A DNA stretch of 64,000 nt, taken from positions 42,782,001 to 42,846,000 of the forward strand of contig CM060733.1 of NCBI GenBank assembly GCA_030704615.1. Direction: 5' to 3'. The notes beneath the pieces are model-generated. The model had not been told where the DNA came from. It did no database searches and saw only the letters and a list, made by a program, of their open reading frames with translations. The stretch comes from Takakia lepidozioides (taxonomy: Eukaryota; Streptophyta; Takakiopsida; Takakiales; Takakiaceae). Of this stretch, positions 1-10,900 are shown piece after piece; position 1 is the first letter of the stretch; the number at the start of each line of letters is the position of its first letter. The position numbers and the translations under genes are program-made.

Positions 1-79
1 GGCTGTTGGGGACTTCATTTGCCCGCCAAATGCACCGTCTATCCTGGCGCCTTCCACGAAACAATCCGCGAATCAGAGA

Positions 80-1745
80 GTGGGTACCTCAAAGAGAGAA
101 GTCCGCAACGAAGTAAATCCAGAGCCGAACCCATCCATGAAGACGACCGAGAACCGGGTTGTTCACAACCTGTCCGACTCAGACGAGGTCATGGAGTTCC
201 GAGGTCGTCCTGGAGATCAGGCAAGTCCTCAATGGACGTCAGTGGAGGAGGGAGTCATATTCCCAGCACGAGCACCGCAGTTCGATCTATTCTAGAAATT
301 CTGCGAGGGCTTCACCTGGAGGGAACACCGGTCGGAGCTGGCCGGGCTGGACTACAGCAAGTTCGCAATTAAATCGGTTACATGCCTTCCCGCCGACGTC
401 GACGGTAATGTCTTCTTTGAGTTCCCTCCTCGGGCGGACTACTCGAGGGCGTCCGGATGTTGACAGATATGGATAGAAAACATGACGGTCATCCTTGGTG
501 CGTTACCAAAACCACCAGCATGAAGATGCTTGATGGTGTGCGGGTGCGCTACGTTGTTTGTGCGGGCGCGTTGCGGTGGTGTTTCTCCCCAAACTGCTTC
601 CACTTTAAATCCAGAGGTCACAGAACGAGGACCGATTGGACAGGCACAGCTCACCAACCATTTCGAGCTCAGGAGAAGGTTCCGAACTCCACATTTAAGT
701 GTGCGCATTGCAAAGAACCACCACACTGCATGTCTGTTTGTAATGCCAAGCAGTTTATGTTGTTGCACCGTTTCCCTGACCTCACCCGAGCTTGCATACA
801 CGTTGGTTCCCATTGTCACAAATGGCGAGGGGGAACTCGCGGGAGGCTGCCCACGAAGCAGAGCAGCTCGTTCAGGAGGAAGGTTAAGTTGAGACCGGGT
901 GCCAAACCCAAACAGATACAGCTCCAAGCCGCCCATAAGATGGCATTGGCCAGAATTATGTCGGAGACGGCTCGGATAGAGTTCCTCTCGACGAGAAGGA
1001 AATGGAGGCATTGCTCGAGTCGGTGTCCCACGTATGTTCACCGAAATGTCCGAACCACATTGTCTCTTGCAAACAGAAAATTGGGCGTGGCTCGGATATG
1101 CACTCCATTCTGGAGGTGAAGCGACGATGTGGATATGACTACATTCATGGAAGTAGGTTTCCAGGACAATGGGAGCAGAGGCAGATCGTTGTTTCGTATT
1201 CAAAATGTCCACGTGTGGACCTGGCAGTGGCGTCGAACTGGTCGACAGGATGACGAGTGGGAACTTGTCAAACAGTTGGGTCATGTTCGACCATATCAAG
1301 CGAATTACAAATCACCAGTGGGTGACAATGGGTGCACATGTCTACGACACCCACTGCAGGATGCTAATGACAATTGCTATTTGTGAGATGAAAGGAGGAC
1401 ACACAATCGGAGATGCTTCTTTGGCAGGGAATAAACGAACAGATGGCCAAGGCGGGATTGCCCCTCCCAATTTCCGTGGTTTATGGCGGACACGCAAAGC
1501 AAATTGGGCTGCCCATCGAAGGGTGTACGGGCAAGACCCCAATGTTCCCAGGAAGGCAAGGAGAGATCTTGTGGGTCCACTTTCTGCAGAGGCCTTTCGC
1601 AGTACACAAACAAGGCTCGTGGCGCCAGATTTTCAGAGAGGAGCACCGTTCCATGGCCTTGCGTGGAAGCGCAGCTCCACCTGGATGATTGCAGAGACAC
1701 AGTTGCATTGCATACGGGCTTGGGGACATCGTCAGGTGATGTAAG
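80..1745 (+). pseudogene. Decayed transposase-like coding sequence
   Basis: A protein-like signal runs the whole way but hops between all three plus frames, with a stop near 293 and frame changes near 457, 850-1000, 1130-1170, 1400 and 1480. Recognisable islands are GHPWCVTKTTS (about 490-520), CAHCKEPP with a C-x2-C pair (about 705), the segment ending HVYDTHCRMLMTIAICEM (about 1337-1390) and NWAAHRRVYGQDP (about 1503-1541). The pattern recalls a family of plant and charophyte hypothetical proteins that look like transposase catalytic cores, possibly MULE-type; that assignment is from memory of the motif style. The many frame breaks mean it is not functional. It could also be a decayed host gene of the same family. 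Confidence 0.45.
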
Positions 1746-1953
1746 GAAATCAGGAAGGAGATGGTAGTGGCTAGCATGGTGGCATTATCGTTTCCTCCAG
1801 TTCGGCGACTATCTGCGGGAGGGAGTTGCACGAATTCTGTCCCGTTGGATTTATATTCTAGCAATATGGTAACTGCTGTAAACTCAACATGTGCTTGGGC
1901 AGGAAATGGTCTCGACCGACACCGACATGCCCACGACAAACATGGCCGAATCA

Positions 1954-2453
1954 NNNNNNNNNNNNNNNNNNNNNNNNNNNNNNNNNNNNNNNNNNNNNNN
2001 NNNNNNNNNNNNNNNNNNNNNNNNNNNNNNNNNNNNNNNNNNNNNNNNNNNNNNNNNNNNNNNNNNNNNNNNNNNNNNNNNNNNNNNNNNNNNNNNNNNN
2101 NNNNNNNNNNNNNNNNNNNNNNNNNNNNNNNNNNNNNNNNNNNNNNNNNNNNNNNNNNNNNNNNNNNNNNNNNNNNNNNNNNNNNNNNNNNNNNNNNNNN
2201 NNNNNNNNNNNNNNNNNNNNNNNNNNNNNNNNNNNNNNNNNNNNNNNNNNNNNNNNNNNNNNNNNNNNNNNNNNNNNNNNNNNNNNNNNNNNNNNNNNNN
2301 NNNNNNNNNNNNNNNNNNNNNNNNNNNNNNNNNNNNNNNNNNNNNNNNNNNNNNNNNNNNNNNNNNNNNNNNNNNNNNNNNNNNNNNNNNNNNNNNNNNN
2401 NNNNNNNNNNNNNNNNNNNNNNNNNNNNNNNNNNNNNNNNNNNNNNNNNNNNN
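1954..2453. other. Assembly gap of 500 N
   Basis: Exactly 500 unresolved bases, probably a scaffold gap of nominal size. It sits at the edge of a tandem array, which is a common reason for assembly failure. Any open frame crossing it is meaningless. Confidence 0.99.
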
Positions 2454-2990
2454 GCAAGTAAGTGGAATCTCGGATGGATGGAGATTCGGCGCCGAATTTC
2501 CATCCAGCAGGTAAGTCGGATCGGTGCCATATGGATATTCGGCGCCGAATTTCCATCCTGCAGGTAATTCGAATCGTGGATGAATGGAAATTCGGCGCCG
2601 ATCATTTCATCCAGCAGGTAAGTCGGATCGGTGTCCATATTGGATATTCGGCGCCGAATTTCCATCCTGTCTATAATTTCGAATCGTGGATGAATGGAAA
2701 TTCGGCGCCGAATTTCCATCCAGCAGGGAAGTCTGATCGGTGCCATATGATATTCGGCGCCGATTTCCATCCTGCAGGTAATTCTAATCGTGGATGAATG
2801 GATTTCGGCGCCGAATTTCCTCCAGCAGTAAGTCGGATCGGTGCCAATATGGATATTCGGCCCGAATTTTCCATCCTGCAGTAATTCGAATCGGTGATGA
2901 ATGGAATTCGGCGCCGAATTTCCATCCAGCAGGTAAGTCGGATCAGTGCCGTATGGATATTCGGCGCCGGATTTCCACTCGCCATTTATT
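2454..2990. repeat. Tandem array A, about 105-bp unit with GGCGCC palindrome
   Basis: About five copies of a two-part unit. Each half carries a near-perfect palindrome built on AAATTCGGCGCCGAATTT, flanked alternately by CAGCAGGTAAGTCGGATCGG and CTGCAGGTAATTCGAATCG. Small indels differ between copies. The array continues into the gap on its left and into the large palindrome on its right. Apparent ORFs here are repeat artefacts with an MEIRRRIS-like periodic peptide. Confidence 0.9.
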
Positions 2991-3340
2991 TTCTGAGCGA
3001 GGAATTACCTTCGTGCAGGTAATTCCCATATAAGAATTACCTTCGTGCAGGTAATTCGCATACAAGAATTACCTTTGTGCAGGTAATTTTCCAGATGACA
3101 ATTACCTTCCTGCAAGGTAATTCCAATCGATGTTTATTCCTCGTCCAGAATTACCTGCACAAAGGTAATTCTCATCTGGAAATTACCTGCATGAAGGTAA
3201 TTCTTGTATGTGAATACCTGCACGAAGGTAATTCTTATATGGGAATTACCTGCACGGAGGTAATTCCTCGCTCAGAATAAATGGCGAATCGAAATTCGGC
3301 GCCGAATATCCATATGGCACCGATCCGACTTACCTGCAGG
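2930..3340. repeat. Large imperfect palindrome centred near 3134
   Basis: The left arm (about 2930-3130) and right arm (about 3140-3340) are reverse complements with few mismatches. For example GAGCGAGGAATTAC at 2995 pairs with the complementary block ending at 3273. Each arm contains several copies of a small hairpin of the form GAATTACCT..TGCAGGTAATTC. The outer parts run into the GGCGCC-core arrays on both sides, so the whole locus is roughly mirror symmetric. Confidence 0.85.
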
Positions 3341-4600
3341 ATGGAAATTCGGCGCCGAATTACCTGCTTGAAGGAAATTTGGCGAACCGCCCTACCTGCG
3401 CGGATGGAAATTCGGCGCTGGATTTCCATCCGCGCGCATCCGAATTACCTGCTTGAAGGAAATTTGCGCACCGCCCCCTACCTGCGCGGATGAAATTCGG
3501 CGCCGGATTTCCATCCGGGCGCATCCGAATACCTGCGCGGATGGAATTTGGCGCCGGATTTCCATCCGCGCGCATCCGGAATTACCTGCTTGAAGGAAAT
3601 TTGGCGCACCGCCCTCTGCGCGGATGGAAATTCGGCGCCGGATTTCCATCCGGGCGCATCCGAATTACCTGCGCGGATGGAAATTCGGCGCCGGATTTCC
3701 ATCCGCGCGCATCCGAATTACCTGCGCGGATGGAAATTCGGCGCCGGATTTCCATCCGCGCGCATCCGAATTACCTGCTTGAAGGAAATTTGGCGCACCG
3801 CCATCCTACGCGGATGGAAATTCGGCGCCGGATTTCCATCCGCGCGCATCCGAATTACCTGCTTGAAGGAAATTTGGCGAACCGCCCTACCTGCGCGGAT
3901 GGAAATTCGGCGCCGGATTTCCATCCGCGCGCATCCGAATTACCTGCTTGAAGGAAATTTGGCGCACCGCCCCTACCTGCGCGGATGGAAATTCGGCGCC
4001 GGATTTCCATCCGCGCGCATCCGAATTACCTGCGCGGATGGAAATTCGGCGCCGGATTTCCATCCGCGCGCATCCGAATTACCTGCTTGAAGGAAATTTG
4101 GCGCACCGCCATCCTACGGATGGAAATTCGGCGCCGGATTTCCATCCGCGCGCATCCGAATTACCTGCGCGGATGGAAATTCGGCGCCGGATTTCCATCC
4201 GCGCGCATCCGAATTACCTGCTTGAAGGAAATTTGGCGCACCGCCATCCTACGCGGATGGAAATTCGGCGCCGGATTTCCATCCGCGCGCATCCGAATTA
4301 CCTGCGCGGATGGAAATTCGGCGCCGGATTTCCATCCGCGCGCATCCGAATTACCTGCTTGAAGGAAATTTGGCGCACCGCCATCCTACGCGGATGGAAA
4401 TTCGGCGCCGGATTTCCATCCGCGCGCATCCGAATTACCTGCGCGGATGGAAATTCGGCGCCGGATTTCCATCCGCGCGCATCCGAATTACCTGCTTGAA
4501 GGAAATTTGGCGAACCGCCCTACCTGCGCGGATGGATGGAATTCGGCGCCGGATTTCCATCCGCGCGCTTCCGAATTACCTGCGTGAGGGAAATTCCGGG
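3290..4600. repeat. Tandem array B, 53-bp unit in about 137-bp higher-order repeat
   Basis: A 53-bp unit (core ATTCGGCGCCGGATTTCC, arms GGATGG/CCATCC) alternates with a diverged unit beginning TTACCTGCTTGAAGG. Starts of the diverged unit at 3942, 4081, 4216, 4353 and 4490 give a higher-order period of 135-139 bp. Copies in the right half are nearly identical, which suggests recent homogenisation. Both strands are open in several frames because the unit lacks stops; these ORFs are not genes. Confidence 0.92.
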
Positions 4601-4909
4601 ACTGTTTTCGTCTATTTTCTTCCGACATGGAGGGCTTCATCCGACATTTAATTGCGCAGTTGGGCAATAAATGTCGACGGCCGTCGCTTATTATTCAGGC
4701 TGGCGACGCATGGCTTCCTGGACACGTACCCTAAATCTCATGCTATACTTGGCTTAACATGGTATTCCAGGCATGTACCCCAAAAAAGGAGATCTTTTTG
4801 GCTGGGACTTATGCCGCCTGAAGGGCGTGGCTCTCCTGAGAGAGACCTCAGATCCAGACCGCGGCGGAAGTTGAAAGCTCTGTACTACGGACGACGGCCA
4901 ATCTCTCGC

Positions 4910-7900
4910 ATGGCCAAACTGAAGCTCCAGCAGGAGATTCCAGTGTCTTGCTCACAACCTGCGCCAACTGAAGCCGAGTACTCTCAGGCAAGCCACTTCT
5001 GCTTTCGGTTTGTTCGATTTCTTTTTTGCTTTCGCTTCGTTACCTCGCTTTGTTTCTGCATCTTCATCCTGGCTTTGCTTTATGAGTGAACTTTAGATAG
5101 TTGACTGAACCTTAGATTGTTTGCAATGCGTGTGCAAATCCGGCAGCTCTGGAGAAGGCTGCTTGTGCATGTCATTCTTAGGCAATGGTTGCATTTGTTT
5201 TCATTGTTGTTGCATGGCTCTCCATACTTCCTAAACTTGTTATGTTTTCATTTTTGCTACATGATTGCTGCTATGGTGGTTGCGCTGCTGCTTTTTGCAC
5301 CACTGTTGGTGTTCACGATTTTGTCAATCACAGAGTGACGACGAGCCCGGCACGCTGGTGGTATCATCGACAGCTCCAACTCATCGCATGTTTGAATCGC
5401 CCAACTTGGGGCGAGAGGGCAAACTTAAATCTTTTGTTGGTGGACGGGAGGACTTGCAACGAGATTACGATAGAGTAGGCATTGGGGAGGTTGGTGCAGG
5501 CGGCATGGCAGGTGAAGGGCGTGAGGACATGAGGACAGCAGATCCGGCAATGGAGGTTGTTCATGCACATGCAGTAGGGCCCGCCCACGCAAAGAAAAAG
5601 AAGAAAGCTAAGCACATGCAATCCCCGGCGAGAGAGCAGTCACGGGCTGCGGAGGGGGGAGTGAGCAGTGCGCGCGAGGGTGTCAGTTCGCCTCAATCAA
5701 AGGTGGTCGTCCTGGAGGGCTCCCCTGTTGCTAGCCCTAGTAAGAAACAGAAAGCCCGTGAGAGGGCAAAAGAGAGGGCAAAAGAACAGACGAGACAGAA
5801 TGCTAGCAAGGAGGAAAGACAAAAGGCAGCTGAAGAGGCCCGGGGTGCCCAAATGACAGATGCCAATGTAAGCGAGGGACACACAGAGACGGTGGATCCC
5901 TACAAGACACCACAGAGAGGCAGTAGCACACCGGTTAGACCATCGCGGGCAAGTGCAGCCCCCGCAATTACCCATACGGTGGAGAGTGGAGGAGAGGAAA
6001 GAACACCTGAAAGAGCACCGATTGTGCAAGTTCGAGGTGAAGCCAGGGAGAGGGCAGTAGAGACGACGAGAGTGCTGGAGGTGGTTTCGCAGGTGGCTGA
6101 CCCTGTTGAGGAGGACGACATGGATGTTTCTGACCAGGATGACATTCTCCCGGACATCCCCAGGCCCCAAACCCGGAGCATACAGGCTGGATTTGGCGGT
6201 CTTGGTGGGCTGCCGGAAAACCCCTCTGCAGCAGACGTCATGTCTGAGGCGGATATGAAGTTGGCCGCTGCCAAGATGTTGGAGGCAACCCACAGCAACA
6301 TTGGCAGGGTGCTGGGGGGCATGGTGTACCCGGCCAAGCTTCGAATTCCCCTTTGCCGCTTGGTGTCATTGCAGGTGGTGAGACCTGCCCTCCCAGGCGA
6401 TATCGACAAGCTGAAATTCTCTTTCCGGGATGGATATCGAATGGGGTCTGCCGCCTTTTACGTTTCCATTGAGAACGACCACGGAGCTTCCCGTGCCCAC
6501 ACTTCCGATGAGGTGGACAAATGGGGTCCCCATTGGCAAACGCGAAATGAGGAGTTCGAGAGATCGATTGCTAGTGATCCTCTTTTCCAGCACATGTCCG
6601 GTAAGATGTTCTACGTGTGGGACGGCAATCATCGCCTCCTGGCATGGATGGAGCACATTGCCCAAGCCCACCCCAACGATCTCGATTGGCATTTCGCCGT
6701 CGATTGTGTTGTGCTGAAGGTTGCGGGGCCCAAAGATCGCAGTCTTCTCAAAGCTGCAATGGCCGACATCAACTCGTAAGCTACAACCCCTCTCGCTTTT
6801 GGACTTTGAATTTGGAAGTCATTTCATTGCGAATCCTCATATATGATGAAAATTCCCATTTCAGTATTGTTTGATGGAAATGTGGCACTGCAGGGTGACT
6901 GAGAATGCCTTCATTGCCACCAACTTGTCCCATATGCTCTTCCGAGTGAAGGATGTCGGGAGGCAGGGGGTGGAAGAGTTTGCCAATTCCCTCAGTGCCG
7001 ACCTCCTGCGCAAGTCGGAGGCAAAGGCAGACAGAACCTGGTATAGGCTGAGCGTCGACGCCATGGTGGACTACATATTTCGGGTAAAGCTCCTGCAGTT
7101 TTGTTGAGCTAATTTGTCTCTCCTCCCCCAATAGAAGAAATTGTGTTGAGCAGGATCTCTAATCTTATGTGCTGCTTTTCGACAGACGAAAATACAGCAG
7201 GATTTGGCACATGCGCGGAGGTTCTACATGGAGTCAGAGGAGAAGAATCCAACCCTCCCGGAACTCGAATCGTATGTCAAAGCTGCGGAGGTGAGGGCCC
7301 GCATAAAGTACAAGTCGCGGATGGTAAAGTACGTGGCCATAGCTGATCCCGCCCTTGGTGCCGACTTTCTGGTGGAGGTGGGAAAGCACTACTCTCGCGC
7401 TCTGAAGCCCACGATGACATTGGAGAAGCTCCATCGTCTAGCCACATCCTGTGTGGATGCAACAGAAAAGGTGATACATTCTTAACCAAATTGTGGTGGC
7501 AACAACTCCTTTTTGTGGTGTTTGGCGCTTACGAATATGCTGGGTGGTTGGACAGACCCGGTGGCTCCAAATCTGGAATGGTTCCCAAAGTACCAGGGAC
7601 ATGTGGAGCTTCCCCAAACCGGACAAACTCTCTGACCCCACATTCGACATGTGGATGAACCGCATGACATGGTGGTTTCAGGTACTTCCCCACGCTTCGT
7701 TTGGGGCTTGTACTCTAGTAGGGGGTTGATTCATTGTATTTTTTGAGGAAAGCGATCTGATGGACAATCTCCACAGGTGACGACGAATGCGCAAGAGCAG
7801 CTGGACACACAAGCACATCAGTTCAAGATGGAGATATCTCCTGCAGCAGAGAGCCTGCGTGACTATGTGACGAGGTACTTTCTGCTCTACAAAACCAACC

Positions 7901-10900
7901 TATTCTTTCGGGAGATAGCAGATGCTCGCCGGAGCCACGAGTTCACCGACCAGCCGAACGCGGACAAAGCAGCAATGCGCCTTCTGTACAGGTACATACG
8001 CGCTGCCTTTCTTTCAAGTCCTGGCATTTCAGGATGTTAGAGGCCTAAGTGGTGTTAGGGAAAATGGCGCCGAATTTCCAGTCAGGGCTCCGAAAATGGC
8101 AAAGTCCCTAGACTGGCTGGCCCGGAACTGGAAATTCGGCGCCATTTTCCAGTTCCAGGCCCTATTGCCGTTCAGGGACTTAGCCATTTTCGGGCTAAGT
8201 CCCTAGTGTGGCTGGCCCGGAACTGGAAATTCGGCGCCGTTTTCCAGTTCTAGGCCCTATTGCTGTCCAGGGACTTAGCCATTTTCGGGCTAAGTCCCTA
8301 GACTGGCTGGCCATGAAGTGGAAATTCGGCGCCATATTCCAGTTCCAGGCCCTATTGCCGTCCAGGGACTTAGCCATTTTCGGTCTAAGTCCCTAGGGTG
8401 GCTGGCCCGGAACTGGAAATTCGGCGCCGTATTCCAGTTCTAGGCCCTATTGCCGTCCAGGGACTTAGCCATTTTCCGGCTAAGTCCCTAGACTGGCTGG
8501 CCCTGAAGTGGAAATTCGGCGCCATATTCCAGTTCCAGGCCCTATTGCCGTCCAGGGACTTAGCCATTTTAGGTCTAAGTCCCTAGGGTGGCTGGCCCGG
8601 AACTGGAAATTCGGCGCCGTATTCCAGTTCTAGGCCCTATTGCCGTCCAGGGACTTAGCCATTTTCGGGCCAAGTCCCTAGACTGGCTGGCCCTGAAGTG
8701 GAAATTCGGCGCCATATTCCAGTTCCAGGCCCTATTGCCGTCCAGGGACTTAGCCATTTTCGGTCTAAGTCCCTAGGGTGGCTGGCCCGGAACTGGAAAT
8801 TCGGCGCCGTATTCCAGTTCTAGGCCCTATTGCCGTCCAGGGACTTAGCCATTTTTTGTGTAAGTCCCTAGGGTGGCTGGCCCGGAAGTGGAAATTCGGC
8901 GCCGTTTTCCAGTTCCAGGCCGTATTGCCGTCCAGGGACTTAGCCATTTTCGGGCTAAGTCCCTACACTGGGTGGCCCTGAAGTGGAAATTCGGCGCCAT
9001 ATTCCAGTTGTAGGCCCTATTGCCGTTCAGGGAGTTAGCCATTTTCGGACCTCATTGGGTTTTTCATGAATGCAGGTACTGTAAGTTCTCGCTTTTGGAG
9101 AAAGGTCATCTGTCTTTCGAGCCACCATTCTTCCTGGCATGGAGGAACCCTGGGGCTGACTCCATGTTCACTGACGATATTGTGAAGGAGTGGCATCTGG
9201 AACATTTGCGTGATTGCCCTTGGTATGTGGACCTTCCGCCCGGCTCGCTCGACCCATCCGAGTTTCAATTGAAGCTGGATGCTGAATTCCGACGAAACCG
9301 GGCTCCGCTGCCTCCGTTGGGTGCAAAAGAGGCAAAAGCGCTTGCGAACTCCAGGAAAGCGGCAGAGCTTGCTCAGGCAGGAATTCAAGAGAAATTGCAT
9401 GAGAAGAGTAAAGGTCAAAGGAAAAGGACAAGGAAACAGGTGACTGCAGTAACACCCAAAAAGAAGAAAACCATCGGGGCATCGGAGGAGGCGCAGGAGG
9501 GGACCCAAGAGAGTGACTCCGACGCCGATTTTGTTCAAGGTCCTGCGACTGCTGTTGCTCCTACCCAGTCACCGGTCGTCCGGGTTCCCAAGTCAGTTCG
9601 GAGTGGGACTGGCTCTGCCAAGAAGTTGGCATTTGAGGGCGAGCCTACACGGCGGTATTCGGCGGTGACGTTTACGCACAGGCCAAAGCTAGAACCTCCA
9701 ACCATCATCCAATGCGTCAATGAGAGCTTCCTTGACGCTCTCGCTGCCAGGGCGAAGAAGGTGGCACACAACAAGTCTCTGGCGGAGCAGAAGGGAAAAG
9801 CCAAGAAGAGGGCTGCCGGTACAGAGCCTAAAGACACCCCTGGTTTTGAAGCCATGATGGAATTCTTCACGGCTGTGAGCACGAATTGCAAGAGCACTCG
9901 GGGGGGGGTTGAGGTGGAGAGAGCTTGCGACATGATTCTCCTCGACATTCCAGATGGGGAGCTGCTGGAGGGCCTGGATGGTGTGCCCACCTGGAACAGG
10001 TTTACTGAGGACTACTGGAAAGCCGGGTTTGGGCTGGCGGGGATGCTTCTGGATGACGGTGGATGTGTGGTTGTCCTTGCCACGAGAGGGAAGACCACAG
10101 AGAATGCGGTGGCAAGGTGGACACCGAAAAGTGTCACCCCGGTCCTCCTCAGAAAATGGTTCTGCATCAGTACGCAGGGGTTGCGAACAGAGGGCCAAAG
10201 TGTAAGTTATCAATCTATTGCATTCACTTCATATTGTGGTGTATGTTAAGTAGACCCTGGAATTGATCCCTTCTTTGTTGGATGTGCAGACATTGGTGTT
10301 TGAGGCATATTGCTTTGTGAAGAGAGGGTCTACGTTCAAATTCCGCAACGACGGTCGTCTTGTTGATGCCGCTGTGGACCCTGTAACCTACGATGTCCTC
10401 TACAACTATGTGCCCCACTCTAGTATGCCGAAGGACACAAAGACAGGCAAACCGTGGCGGTACAGCCGGACCCGAAGCCCTGCTTTCATCCAAACCCTCA
10501 TGGAGACGTGCTCGGATGTCCAAGGGCGGATTCTGGACCTCACATGCGGCACGGGTAAGCCTTCACGTGCTCAGTTTGTCCCCTGGCCCCATTGCAATTG
10601 CATGCCGCAAGCTATTAACCGCCCGCTTTGTTCCTCAGGTGCTTCAATGTGGGCAGGGACGTTGTCCGACAGGCATGTGTTCGCCTTCGAGCCAGATACT
10701 GCCCTCCACAACTCGGAACTTGCAGCGGCTGAACGTCTGCCGAAAGAGGAAGAGGCATCCTCGGAGGATGAGGAAAAATCCGAGAAGGAGCAGGGGGAGG
10801 AAGTTGGGATCGAGGCCGAGGAGCCCCCGGTTTACGAGTGAGTGGTGGCATTGTAAGTTGCCTCCAGATTTTGTGAGGCACCTCCCTCCGCTCTCTTATT

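Noticed and set aside
439-1299. Minus-strand ORF of 286 codons
   Set aside because: No recognisable motif. The plus strand over the same bases carries the conserved transposase-like islands, so this is its antisense shadow.
1481-2770. Long minus-strand ORF of 429 codons
   Set aside because: More than a third of it is N from the assembly gap and most of the rest is array A. It is not a gene.
3281-4651. Several overlapping ORFs of 110-183 codons on both strands
   Set aside because: All encode the same short periodic peptide dictated by the tandem repeat.
5697-6409. Minus-strand ORFs of 169-198 codons across exon 2
   Set aside because: Shadows of the Lys/Glu-rich and ParB-like coding sequence; no start context or domain.
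8095-9042. Series of 60-67 codon ORFs every 190 bases on both strands
   Set aside because: Exact periodicity matches the intron array; they are repeat artefacts.
2454-9050. Repeats considered as a CRISPR array
   Set aside because: There are no constant direct repeats with unique spacers; units are contiguous satellites with palindromic cores, in a eukaryotic context with no cas genes.
9035-9538. Minus-strand ORF of 167 codons inside exon 7 of the fusion gene
   Set aside because: Antisense to a well supported exon with no motif of its own.
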